The notes under the pieces are model-generated. The model was not told the DNA's origin. It saw only the letters and a program-made list of their open reading frames with translations, and searched no databases. Positions 7,893 through 15,505 of a stretch of 64,000 nt of DNA are shown here, piece after piece. The DNA is from Acidobacteriota bacterium (GTDB lineage: Bacteria; Acidobacteriota; UBA4820; DSQY01). A program made the position numbers and the translations under genes. The stretch lies in the NCBI GenBank assembly GCA_021787565.1, contig JAJYLT010000009.1:37035-101034 (forward strand), given 5' to 3'. Positions within the stretch are counted from its first letter, which is position 1. Each line of letters begins with the position of its first letter.

Positions 7893-8783
7893 TCAGGCCT
7901 CCCCCGCCACCGGCCGGAAGCCCTCGCCGAGCACCTCGTGGGCCTCGGACACCACGACGAAGGCCAGGGGGTCCACCTCGGCGATGATCCTCTTGAGGGC
8001 CATGATCTGGACGCGGGAGACCACCACGTAGAGGACGGGCCTCGGCTCGCGGCTGTAGCCCCCCCAGCCCTGGAGCACGGTCACTCCCCGGCCCACCTGG
8101 TTGAGGATGGCCTCCCGGACCTCCTCCGTCTTCTTGCTCACGATGAGCACCGACCGGGCGTAGCCGAGCCCCTCCACGACCGTGTCGAGCACGCGGCTGG
8201 AGATGTAGTTCACGATGAGCGCGTAGAGCACCGGCACGAGGCCGACCACGGGGATGGCGGCCAGTAGGATCAACGTGTTGCTCACGAGGAAGACCTGGCC
8301 GAAGGGGATGCGGCGGTAGCGGTGGAGGAGCTGGGCGATGATGTCCGTGCCGCCGGTGGTGCCGCGCCCCCGCAGCACCAGCCCGATGCCGAAGCCGTCC
8401 ACCAGCCCCCCGAAGATCGTGTAGATGAGCGGATCGCCGTGAATGGCCGGCAGGAGGGGCTGGAGCAGGTCGATGCCGAAGCTCATCACCACCGTGGCGT
8501 AGATGGTCCTCAGAAGGACCTTGTAGCCGCCGCCCCACCGGAGGCCCGCCACGAGCAGGGGCACGTTGAGCGCCAGGGTGACGAGCCCCACCGGCCACTT
8601 CCAGAGGAAGAAGGCGAGCATGGCGAGGCCCGTCACGCCGGCCGAGACCACGTGGTTCGGCGTCAGGAACAGGTCCACCCCCGCCGCCACGATGAGCGCG
8701 CCCGCGGTCAGGAGCAGGTAGTCCCCCGCCAGGCGGAATCCCCTTCGCACCAGGATGCGCCGCACGGCCTTCCTCATGAGCAC
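7893..8783 (-). CDS. YitT family membrane protein (DUF161 plus DUF2179)
   Basis: 296 residues: five or six hydrophobic segments in the first 200 residues, with the DUF161 signatures FLTPNHVVSAGVTGLAML and VLRGRGTTGGTDIIAQLLHR, then a soluble C-terminal DUF2179 domain (VLYVVVSRVQIMALKRIIAE) resembling a small ligand-binding alpha/beta fold. The family is common and lacks a firm biochemical role. The upstream antiporter gene is on the same strand 108 bases away, so co-transcription is possible but unproven. Confidence 0.9.
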   Translation of the reverse strand: MLMRKAVRRILVRRGFRLAGDYLLLTAGALIVAAGVDLFLTPNHVVSAGVTGLAMLAFFLWKWPVGLVTLALNVPLLVAGLRWGGGYKVLLRTIYATVVMSFGIDLLQPLLPAIHGDPLIYTIFGGLVDGFGIGLVLRGRGTTGGTDIIAQLLHRYRRIPFGQVFLVSNTLILLAAIPVVGLVPVLYALIVNYISSRVLDTVVEGLGYARSVLIVSKKTEEVREAILNQVGRGVTVLQGWGGYSREPRPVLYVVVSRVQIMALKRIIAEVDPLAFVVVSEAHEVLGEGFRPVAGEA

Positions 8784-8891
8784 CTCCGCAGTGTGTAATC
8801 AGTTGCTGCGGGCATCCTATACCCGCCGGGGGAACTGGCCCACGGGTCCGGAACGGGCATTCGGGTGCGGCCCGTCCCCCGAAACCGGGCT

Positions 8892-10580
8892 TCACCGCAC
8901 GGGCGCGTTCAGGGCCGCAAGGAACTCCACGAAGCTGCCCGCGCCTCCGGCCTTGTCCGTGGCCTCCTGGCGGCCGAACCGGGTCTCGATGTCGCCCATG
9001 ACATCCAACAGCGACTGCGAGTCCCCCCCGGGCGTCAAGACGAGGAAAATCACGCGGGCGGGCTTGCCATCGGGGGAGTTGAAATCGATGCCCTCCTCGC
9101 TCAGCCCCGCGGCCACGGCCGGCTTTTCCAAGCCGGGGACGGCTGCGTACGCTGCGGCCACCCCGTTTTCCAGCCCGATGGCCGTCACCTTCGCGTTGTT
9201 CCAGGCGATTCGGAAGAGGGTCTCTGGAGAACATCCGGTCGCCTCCCCCGCCAGCGCGCACAATTCCCTAAGCGTTCCATGCCGCGTCCTGGAAACCATG
9301 CCCGGCAGGAAGAGCTTCGCTGAGACCACCTCCTGCAGGCGGGTCACGCGGCGGCGGCGGAGCAGGAGGGTGAGGGCGGGCCCGGACAAGAGGGAGGTGG
9401 CGATGGCCATGATGACCAGCGCCACGAACATTTTATCCCGGATGATGTCGGCGCGAAGGGCGAGGATTCCAAGGATGATTTCCATGGCTCCCCTGGCGTT
9501 CATGGCGAAGGCGACCGCCCAGGCGGAGCGCGGTCTCATGCCGGCGATCCTGGCTCCGAGCCACCCGCCCGCGAGCTTGCCGACGCAGGCCAGGAGAAAG
9601 ATCACCAGGACGGTAGGAGCGTTGAAGTGCGCGAGGAAATCGAGCCGCAGGCCGATACCGGCGAAGAAGAGGGGGGCGAAGACGTTGGTCACGATCTGGT
9701 GAATGTGTTCCCGCGTCTGTTCCCGGAGGTGGCTCGACTCGCCGATGGCAATGCCCATGATGAACGCGCCAAAGATGGCGTCGATCCCCACGAACTCCGT
9801 AAACGCGGCGGCCGCCAGCGTCAGCGTAAAGATGAATCCCAACACGCCTCCTGGCCAGGAAGCGTGGGCCTGGATCCACGGAAGCGCCCGGTGGATCAGC
9901 CACCGGCCCGCGGTCAGCACCACCACCACGAATAGGACGGTAAGCCCGATTCCCGCCAAGGTGGCGGAAGGCGATGCGGCGTTCACCATGCCCATTACGA
10001 GCGCGAAGAGGGTCCAGCCCACGAGGTCGTTGGCCATGGCCGACGTCATGATCAACGCCCCCAGGTCCGTCTTCATCAGCTTCAGATCCATGAGGACCTT
10101 CGCGATCACCGGCAGAGCCGAGATGGAGAGGGCCGTGCCGATGAAGAGCGCGAAGATCAGCGGATCCGCCCCTGCGTCTATTCCCACGAGGCGAGGGAAA
10201 AACCAGGCCATCGCGATTCCAAACGTGAAGGGTATGATGATGCCGAAGAAGCTGACGGAGAGAGCCCGCTTGCCCTGGCGGAAGACCTTGCTCAGGTCCA
10301 CCTCGATCCCCGCCACCAGCAGGAAGAGCACGACTCCGACGTTCTCGATGGCGCTCAGTCCCAGCGCCGCCGGCCCTGCCTTGGGAAAGAGCCACGATCC
10401 ATAAGCGGGCAAGAAATGGCCCAGCACGGTCGGCCCGAGCAGGATGCCCGCCAGGATTTCACCCAGCACGGAGGGCTGGCGCACCTTGCGGGCGAGTTCC
10501 CCCGCAAGCCTGGCGCCGCCCAGCAGAACGGCCAAGGAGAGAAACATGACGGTTATGTCGGGCGGGGTAAAGTGCGACAT
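8892..10580 (-). CDS. CPA2-family cation/proton antiporter (Kef/NapA-like)
   Basis: 562 residues from the ATG at 10580, preceded by GGAGGAG; the frame extends 80 codons upstream but that part is low-complexity. About twelve membrane helices are visible. Family marks include RQPSVLGEILAGILLGPTVL, GVVLFLLVAGIEVDLSKVF, and TSAMANDLVGW at the ion-binding helix, where the Asn-Asp pair corresponds to the ND/DD motif of CPA transporters. A C-terminal soluble region of about 150 residues follows the last helix and does not look like a RCK/TrkA-N domain; it is probably regulatory. It exchanges Na+ or K+ for protons at the inner membrane. Confidence 0.9.
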   Translation of the reverse strand: MSHFTPPDITVMFLSLAVLLGGARLAGELARKVRQPSVLGEILAGILLGPTVLGHFLPAYGSWLFPKAGPAALGLSAIENVGVVLFLLVAGIEVDLSKVFRQGKRALSVSFFGIIIPFTFGIAMAWFFPRLVGIDAGADPLIFALFIGTALSISALPVIAKVLMDLKLMKTDLGALIMTSAMANDLVGWTLFALVMGMVNAASPSATLAGIGLTVLFVVVVLTAGRWLIHRALPWIQAHASWPGGVLGFIFTLTLAAAAFTEFVGIDAIFGAFIMGIAIGESSHLREQTREHIHQIVTNVFAPLFFAGIGLRLDFLAHFNAPTVLVIFLLACVGKLAGGWLGARIAGMRPRSAWAVAFAMNARGAMEIILGILALRADIIRDKMFVALVIMAIATSLLSGPALTLLLRRRRVTRLQEVVSAKLFLPGMVSRTRHGTLRELCALAGEATGCSPETLFRIAWNNAKVTAIGLENGVAAAYAAVPGLEKPAVAAGLSEEGIDFNSPDGKPARVIFLVLTPGGDSQSLLDVMGDIETRFGRQEATDKAGGAGSFVEFLAALNAPVR

Positions 10581-10700
10581 AACCCTGAACTCCTCCCGAA
10601 AGATCGCCGGTTCGGTACCCGCGGGTAGCAACCGAGGTACGCACAGGCCGGCCAGAGGCACCCAGGCCCTCGGCCGGCCGCCGATAGAAGGAAGTCTACC

Positions 10701-10773
10701 ATGAGGCCCATCGGCGCCGGGACGCCGTGTTTCGCCGGGGGCGAAACACGAAGCGCATCGGTACCCGTCGAAG
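10701..10773 (+). repeat. Dispersed hairpin-bearing repeat, copy 1
   Basis: ATGAGGCCCATCGGCGCCGG GACGCCG matches copy 2 at 54615-54685 exactly over 27 bases. A hairpin follows: arms TGTTTCGCC and GGCGAAACA here, CTTTTCGC and GCGAAAAG in the other copy. Both then end in GTCGAAG. The stem sequence differs between copies while pairing is kept, which points to selection on structure. The intergenic stretch 10581-10863 holds this repeat and the terminator below, and nothing else that I see. Confidence 0.75.
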
Positions 10774-10793
10774 GGGCGCGGATCATGAAAAAA

Positions 10794-10818
10794 GAGGGGC
10801 GGAACGGGTCCGCCCCTC
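10794..10818 (-). terminator. Rho-independent terminator of the ABC exporter operon
   Basis: 10-bp GC-rich arms (GAGGGGCGGA and its complement) with a 5-base loop, followed on the minus strand by six T residues. It lies 46 bases after the permease stop, the right place to end the gntR-ABC-permease transcript. Confidence 0.88.
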
Positions 10819-10863
10819 ACGCAAAAGGAGAGTCAGCTCTTTGCAAAGGCCATCCGGGCCCAC

Positions 10864-12834
10864 TCACCTCATCTTCTTGAGGCTTCCCCGGATGAGCGTG
10901 GTCTGCCGGCCGGTGGCCGGGTCCACGCGCACGAGGGAGCCGTCGGGCGCGAGGGCGAGAAGCGCGGCGGGACCGGTGGGCAGCGTCCGGCCCGAGGGCC
11001 ACCAGGCCCAGAAAAGGGGAACGAGCCCGGCGGCCACGAGGCGGCTGGAGCCCGTGGCGCACTCCACCGAGACCAGCGACAGGTGTCGGTACCACTCATG
11101 GACGGCGGGAGCGGTCCCCACGAAAAGCTCTCCCGGCCTGGGCTCCGAGCCGAACACCACCTGGCCGGCGTGTTCCAAGTCTGCCGTGGTTTTCAGGGCC
11201 CCGTCGTCCCCGTAGAACCAGAGCTCGGACGCCCCATTCGGGCGGCCCCACGCGACCACGCCACCCTCGTGAAGAAAGGCCGTCCGAAAGGCGCTCCCGT
11301 TCGGCCCCAGAGGGGCGATCAGAGCCCCCGTGATTCCGTCGCGCAGGGAGGTCGTCCAGTGGCCCCCGCTGACCTGACTCACGATGAGCCGGGAGCCCGT
11401 CCGGCCGGGCGTCACGAAGATGGAACCGGTGAGGCCGCCGATCTCTCCCGTGGTCTCTAGGGTTCGGGAGGCCACGTCGAGCCGCTGGATCGTGACGCTG
11501 CTCGGGGACTGATTCGCTTTGGGGCTCAGGACCCCGAAGAGGGCCACGTGTCCCTCGTCGGGGAAGAGCATCCGGCTCTTCCAAAAGACTTCGTCTCGCG
11601 GATTCTCTCCGGTCCGGTTCAAGACGCGGGCCGAGGCGAGCAGCCTCCCTTCCGCCAGCTTGTAGACCGCGAGGGTGCCATTCGACAGCAGGGCCAGCCG
11701 CTGTCCGCTGGGCGAGAGGGCCAGGCGCCAGTCCACGCCGGCCACCTCGATGCCCGTGCGGTCGGCCACGGGATGGGCGGCCGTGAGGTCCGCGGTCATG
11801 ATCTCCCGCCGGTCGCGTCCCTCGACCCAGACGCACCGGCTGCCGTTGCCCGAGAAGGCGGGATTCGCCCACCACAACTGCGGCCGAAGCTGAAGGAAGG
11901 CACCGGTGGTGGGATTGTAGAGAAAGCGGAACGGGAGGTCTCGGCGGTGGCGAGCGGGTCCTTCCATACAGACCCACCGGCCATCGGGCGAAGCCTGGCC
12001 GGCGTAGACTCCTGCCAGATCCGAGGGGGAGACGTGGGTGAACCAACTAGCGTAGCCCGCGAAGCCCAGGGCGCCCACGGCGCAGAGGGACCAGAGGGTG
12101 GCCGAGAGGGCCCGGTGGCCGGCCCGCCCGTCGGTTCGGCCGCGAGCCACCTGCGCGGCCCCCGCCGCCAGGAGGGCAGCCAGCACGACGATCACCAGAA
12201 ACAGGGATCCGTCGATCAGGCCGAAGAGGGCCTCCGCGCGGTAGAGCGCCCGGCCGGTCAGGAAGACCACGACGCCAAGGGTCACGAAGATCGCCGCATC
12301 CAGGAGCAGCCACGGTGAGCGGGAGCGGCCCAGGGTCCCCAGGACGTGGGCCAGGGCCGCCAGGAAGAGCACGGTCACAACGTACAGCAGGACCAGACCC
12401 AGCGGGTGCGGTGCGGGCAGATACCAGGGCACCTCCGAGCGCACGGCGGCTCTTGCCGCGAGCGCCGCGAGTCCTCCTCCGGCCAGCGTGGCGGGCAGGA
12501 GGATCACGAGGGCGGACCCCAGCGAGAGGATGAGCACCGCTCCCATGCGCCCGGCCCAGATGGCGAGGCCGCCGATGGGGCGGGCAAAATCGAAAGAGAG
12601 GCGTCGCTCGGCCAGCTCCCGGCCCAGGACGGTGGCGCCCAAGACCAGCGCCAGCAGCTCGCCCGAGCCCACGGCGATGGCCAGGGCGCTGGCGTCCCGC
12701 ACCTCGGCGTACCCGTAGGTCATGCCCGGCAGGGCCGCCAGGAGGAAGGGCAGGAGGCCCGCCACGAGGGCCGCGGCCCAGATCGCCTTTCTCAGACCCA
12801 GCTCGCGCGACAACACGGCGGTGAAGCCTCTCAT
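10864..12834 (-). CDS. ABC-2 type permease fused to a WD40-like beta-propeller domain
   Basis: 656 residues. The first ~270 carry about six membrane helices with the ABC-2 features ATVLGRELAERRLSFDFARP and SALVILLPATL. After the last helix the chain changes to a soluble, repeat-rich region: GQASPDGRWVCMEGPARH, FSGNGSRCVWVEG, LALSPSGQRLALLSNGTLAV. These resemble TolB/WD40-type propeller blades and are probably extracytoplasmic. Its start overlaps the ATPase stop (ATGA). Such fusions are uncommon. The substrate is unknown; the propeller may bind an exported ligand or sense envelope state. Confidence 0.85.
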   Translation of the reverse strand: MRGFTAVLSRELGLRKAIWAAALVAGLLPFLLAALPGMTYGYAEVRDASALAIAVGSGELLALVLGATVLGRELAERRLSFDFARPIGGLAIWAGRMGAVLILSLGSALVILLPATLAGGGLAALAARAAVRSEVPWYLPAPHPLGLVLLYVVTVLFLAALAHVLGTLGRSRSPWLLLDAAIFVTLGVVVFLTGRALYRAEALFGLIDGSLFLVIVVLAALLAAGAAQVARGRTDGRAGHRALSATLWSLCAVGALGFAGYASWFTHVSPSDLAGVYAGQASPDGRWVCMEGPARHRRDLPFRFLYNPTTGAFLQLRPQLWWANPAFSGNGSRCVWVEGRDRREIMTADLTAAHPVADRTGIEVAGVDWRLALSPSGQRLALLSNGTLAVYKLAEGRLLASARVLNRTGENPRDEVFWKSRMLFPDEGHVALFGVLSPKANQSPSSVTIQRLDVASRTLETTGEIGGLTGSIFVTPGRTGSRLIVSQVSGGHWTTSLRDGITGALIAPLGPNGSAFRTAFLHEGGVVAWGRPNGASELWFYGDDGALKTTADLEHAGQVVFGSEPRPGELFVGTAPAVHEWYRHLSLVSVECATGSSRLVAAGLVPLFWAWWPSGRTLPTGPAALLALAPDGSLVRVDPATGRQTTLIRGSLKKMR

Positions 12835-13751
12835 GGCCGTCCTCCCTCTTCGCCGCAGAGGGCGATGAAGATCTCTTCCAGGGACAGGGGCGATGCCTCG
12901 GCGTCGCTCACGCCCGGCGCCGCGGCGAAGCGGGCGAAGGCCTCCTCGGAAAAAGCGGAGACCACCGCCTCCGCGCCCCAGGAGGCCTGCTTCAGCGCCA
13001 GCGGATCAAGCGCCTTCATGGTTTCGGACCCGCGCGGGGTGGCATCGGACTGGCCGAAGCTCACCCGGCGGAAGCGGGCCTTGAGGTCATCCAGCGGCTC
13101 GTCCACGAGCAGCCTCCCTTCCTTCAGAATTCCCACCCGGTCGGCCATGGACTCCACGCCGCCGAGGTCGTGGCTCGTCAGGAGCACGGTGGTGCCGCGC
13201 TCGGCCAGCTCCTCCACGAGCTCCTCGAAGAGCGCCTTGCGGGCCACCACGTCGAGGCCCAGCGTGGGGTCGTCCAACACCAACAGCTCGGGCAGGCCGC
13301 CGAGGGCCAGGGCCAGGGCGAGCTGTCCCTTCTGGCCCTTGGAGAGGCGGGCGAAGGGTACGCTGTCGGGGACCGCGAACCGCCGGAGCCTCGTCTCCAC
13401 GCCCTTGCCGTCCCAGGAGGGATAGAGGCGGGAGCAGAAGGCGGCGAGCTGGCGTGCCGTCATGTCGGGGGGCGCGTCCGGCTCCTCGGGCACCACGCCG
13501 AGGCGGGCCATCAACCTGGCGCGGTTGGACCAGGGGTCTTCGCCGAAGATCGTCACCTCTCCCTCCTGGGGCTTCCGCTGGCCGAGGAGGCAGCGGATGA
13601 GGGAGCTCTTGCCCGCGCCGTTGCGCCCCAGCAGGGCGTAGACCGAACCTCGGGGAACCGAGAAGCTCACGGTCTCCGCCGCGGTGGCCTTCCCGTAGCG
13701 CACCGTCACGTGATCGAGGCACAGGGCCTTCTGTCCGTCATGGCTGCTCAC
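12831..13751 (-). CDS. ABC transporter ATP-binding protein
   Basis: 306 residues from a GTG at 13751 that overlaps the regulator's TGA by four bases (GTGA); this is the only start that begins at the fold's first strand. The Walker A motif is GRNGAGKSS, the signature region is ARLSKGQKGQLALALALGG (Q-loop EEPDAPP upstream), Walker B is LLVLDDPTLGLD, and the H-loop is LLTSHDLGG. The C-terminal ~80 residues form an accessory domain typical of YtrB/CcmA-like exporters. It forms an exporter with the downstream permease, whose start overlaps its stop. Confidence 0.93.
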   Translation of the reverse strand: MSSHDGQKALCLDHVTVRYGKATAAETVSFSVPRGSVYALLGRNGAGKSSLIRCLLGQRKPQEGEVTIFGEDPWSNRARLMARLGVVPEEPDAPPDMTARQLAAFCSRLYPSWDGKGVETRLRRFAVPDSVPFARLSKGQKGQLALALALGGLPELLVLDDPTLGLDVVARKALFEELVEELAERGTTVLLTSHDLGGVESMADRVGILKEGRLLVDEPLDDLKARFRRVSFGQSDATPRGSETMKALDPLALKQASWGAEAVVSAFSEEAFARFAAAPGVSDAEASPLSLEEIFIALCGEEGGRP

Positions 13752-14149
13752 GAGCGGCCTCCCTTCTCGCCCAGGCCGTCCCAGGCGGTCGTCACGGCGC
13801 CCAGCGCCTCCTGCTTCGCCGCACCCAGCGTCAGGGCCAGGCTGGCGTATCGCTCGGCCCCCTCCCGCAGCGTGCGCCTTCTCTCCCCCGAGGCCAGGGC
13901 GGGCGCGTCGGCCGCCACGAAGGTGCCCTCGCCGCGCCGGACCGCCAGGACCCCCGCCTCGGTGAGGCGCTGGTAAGCCTTGGCCACCGTGGCGGGGTTG
14001 ATCCTGAGATCCTTGGCCAGCTCCCGCACCGACGGCACGGGCGCCCCGCGCGCGAGGGCCCCCGAGGCCACCAGCCGCCGGAGCCCCTCCTCGATCTGCC
14101 TCCAGATCGGGACGGCGTCCGCCGGGTCCACCGTCAGTCGTCTCTTCAT
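13748..14149 (-). CDS. GntR-family (YtrA-like) transcriptional repressor
   Basis: 133 residues from the ATG at 14149, which follows GGAGGATTCGCG. The winged helix-turn-helix reads VPIWRQIEEGLRRLV, then PSVRELAKDLRINPATVAKA and GEGTFVA. The C-terminal effector part is short (about 55 residues), as in YtrA regulators that control ABC exporters. The gene is first in the operon, and a palindrome lies over the -10 element of its promoter, so autoregulation is likely. The inducing ligand is unknown. Confidence 0.92.
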   Translation of the reverse strand: MKRRLTVDPADAVPIWRQIEEGLRRLVASGALARGAPVPSVRELAKDLRINPATVAKAYQRLTEAGVLAVRRGEGTFVAADAPALASGERRRTLREGAERYASLALTLGAAKQEALGAVTTAWDGLGEKGGRS

Positions 14150-14226
14150 CGCGAATCCTCCCTGCAGGGGCCCCGCCCAATCGTTTCGCGGGACTTCACC
14201 GGGGGCAACCCGGGCGCCCTCTGCAT

Positions 14227-14267
14227 TACTGTATCGGTACAGTAGTACACTGCGCCCCAAAAGTCAA
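14227..14267 (-). promoter_or_regulatory. Promoter and overlapping GntR operator of the ABC operon
   Basis: On the minus strand, -35 TTGACT (14262-14267) and -10 TACTGT (14239-14244) are separated by 17 bases. The -10 lies inside a perfect palindrome, TACTGTA-N4-TACAGTA (14227-14244). A repressor bound there would block RNA polymerase. Position and symmetry fit the YtrA-like regulator encoded 78 bases downstream. Confidence 0.8.
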
Positions 14268-14363
14268 GCCCCGGATACAGATCCCAAGAGGCATCGCTTG
14301 ACGGGAGAGTCTGGTGCCCGCTTCCATGGGCAGGATGGGCCAGCAACGAATGATCGGAGGTTT

Positions 14364-15056
14364 TCAAGGCCCCGGTGCCAAATGGCGCCAGGACAACGGT
14401 TCATAGGCCTGTACGGGTTCGCTGACTGACCACCGGATGGCCTCGGCGGTCTTTCTTCCGACTCCGGGAACCTTCGCCAAAGAAATCGCATCCGCCCTGC
14501 ACACGCCCTCCACCGAGCCGAAGGCCGCAAGGAGACTCTTTGCCTTGGCCGGGCCGATGCCGGGCAAACCCTGAAGGAGAAATAGCTGCCGCCGCCTCTT
14601 CCCCTTGGGGCGATAGCCCGGGCGCGGCAAAGCCCCCGAGGCGCCTGCCCTCCTTTGGTCCTCAGCGAACAGAATCAACCGAGCGGTCTCCTCTGGATTC
14701 AAGGATCTCAGAACGGGGATCCCGTAGATCAACGAGATCGTGATCAGCGCGCCCTGAATCGCCTCCCTTCGAAGCCCGCTGCCCGCCAAGCCCGATGCCG
14801 GCCCCTCGAGGATCATCAGGCTCCTCTGGCCGGAATTGGCCAGCGCCGAGGCCTGAGAAAACAGGCGCCCGTCTATCACCGAGAGAGCGAAGTCTCGGAG
14901 GCTCTTTCGCTCCACCAGGAGTTGGTCCCCGACGAGGAAATCGCCAACCGGCAGCCGCGCCACGGACACTTCAGCCCCGGGCAAGGCCCGGATCGCAGCG
15001 AGGACGACACCCGGCTCCCGGTCATCCGCAACGATCCGAATGAGATCGCGTCTCAT
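14364..15056 (-). CDS. ERCC4-type (XPF/Mus81-like) nuclease with C-terminal HhH
   Basis: 230 residues from the ATG at 15056, overlapping the upstream gene's stop (ATGA). The ERCC4 nuclease core is clear: VADDREPG, VGDFLVGDQLLVERKSLRDF with the ERKxxxD metal site, and a later conserved helix. Two helix-hairpin-helix units follow: LQGLPGIGPAKAKSLLAAFG and LAKVPGVGRKTAEAIRW. Archaeal and eukaryotic relatives cut branched or flap DNA; bacterial stand-alone versions are uncommon and often sit near mobile or defence genes. Coupling to hsdR and the metallopeptidase gene suggests a shared transcript. Confidence 0.85.
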   Translation of the reverse strand: MRRDLIRIVADDREPGVVLAAIRALPGAEVSVARLPVGDFLVGDQLLVERKSLRDFALSVIDGRLFSQASALANSGQRSLMILEGPASGLAGSGLRREAIQGALITISLIYGIPVLRSLNPEETARLILFAEDQRRAGASGALPRPGYRPKGKRRRQLFLLQGLPGIGPAKAKSLLAAFGSVEGVCRADAISLAKVPGVGRKTAEAIRWSVSEPVQAYEPLSWRHLAPGP

Positions 15057-15505
15057 GCATCTTCTCCCTTTCGCCGGCGCCGGCCGAAGCATCCACCCGC
15101 CGAGATCCGAGCTGATTCCTGGATACCCATTAGGCCATTCGGCAGATAGGCCTTCATGAGGCTCTTGAAAAGCTTTCCATGGTTGGGAACGAGGCAGTGA
15201 ATGAGTTCGTGAACGATGACGACTTCGCGAAAGGCGCGGGGTTCTGCCAGCAGGTCCGCGCTGAAGCAGATTCGGCCGGAAGACGACCAGGAGGCCCACT
15301 TTCGGGTCATGCGTTGAATCTGAACGCGCCTGGGCTGGACGCCGATCTTCCGCGCCCAGGCCTGGACCTCCCGGTGAAAGGTTTCCCGGTCGCAATCGCC
15401 AACGATGTGGGAGGCCATCGCGCCGGGGGCGGCGCTCCTATGCGGCGGCGAAGATTCGTTTGTAGGAGCGGCGCCGTGCCGCGATGCGCCCTTCACGCTG
15501 GTCAT
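15053..15505 (-). CDS. YgjP-like zinc metallopeptidase with a REP-derived N-terminal segment
   Basis: 150 residues; the HELIHCLVPNHGKLF block carries the HExxH zinc site and downstream His of YgjP/WLM-type peptidases, although the protein is shorter than usual. The first ATG (15505) overlaps the hsdR stop (ATGA). After about six codons a 69-bp repeat element supplies residues such as RHGAAPTNESSPPHRSAAPG, and the natural sequence resumes at MASHIVGDCDRETFHREV. Translation may use the upstream ATG, reading through the insertion, or the ATG at 15418 just after it. Members of this family often accompany type I restriction genes. Confidence 0.8.
   Translation of the reverse strand: MTSVKGASRHGAAPTNESSPPHRSAAPGAMASHIVGDCDRETFHREVQAWARKIGVQPRRVQIQRMTRKWASWSSSGRICFSADLLAEPRAFREVVIVHELIHCLVPNHGKLFKSLMKAYLPNGLMGIQESARISAGGCFGRRRRKGEDA
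15417..15485. repeat. 69-bp REP-pair element inside the metallopeptidase gene
   Basis: Two inverted arms, ATCGCGCCGGGGGCGGCGCT CCTA and TAGGAGCGGCGCCGTGCCGC GAT, flank a 22-base loop. The same arms occur at 17961-18029 (also 69 bp) and, in the opposite arrangement, at 60023-60115 and 60217-60308. The length is a multiple of three, so the host gene stays in frame. Confidence 0.85.
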
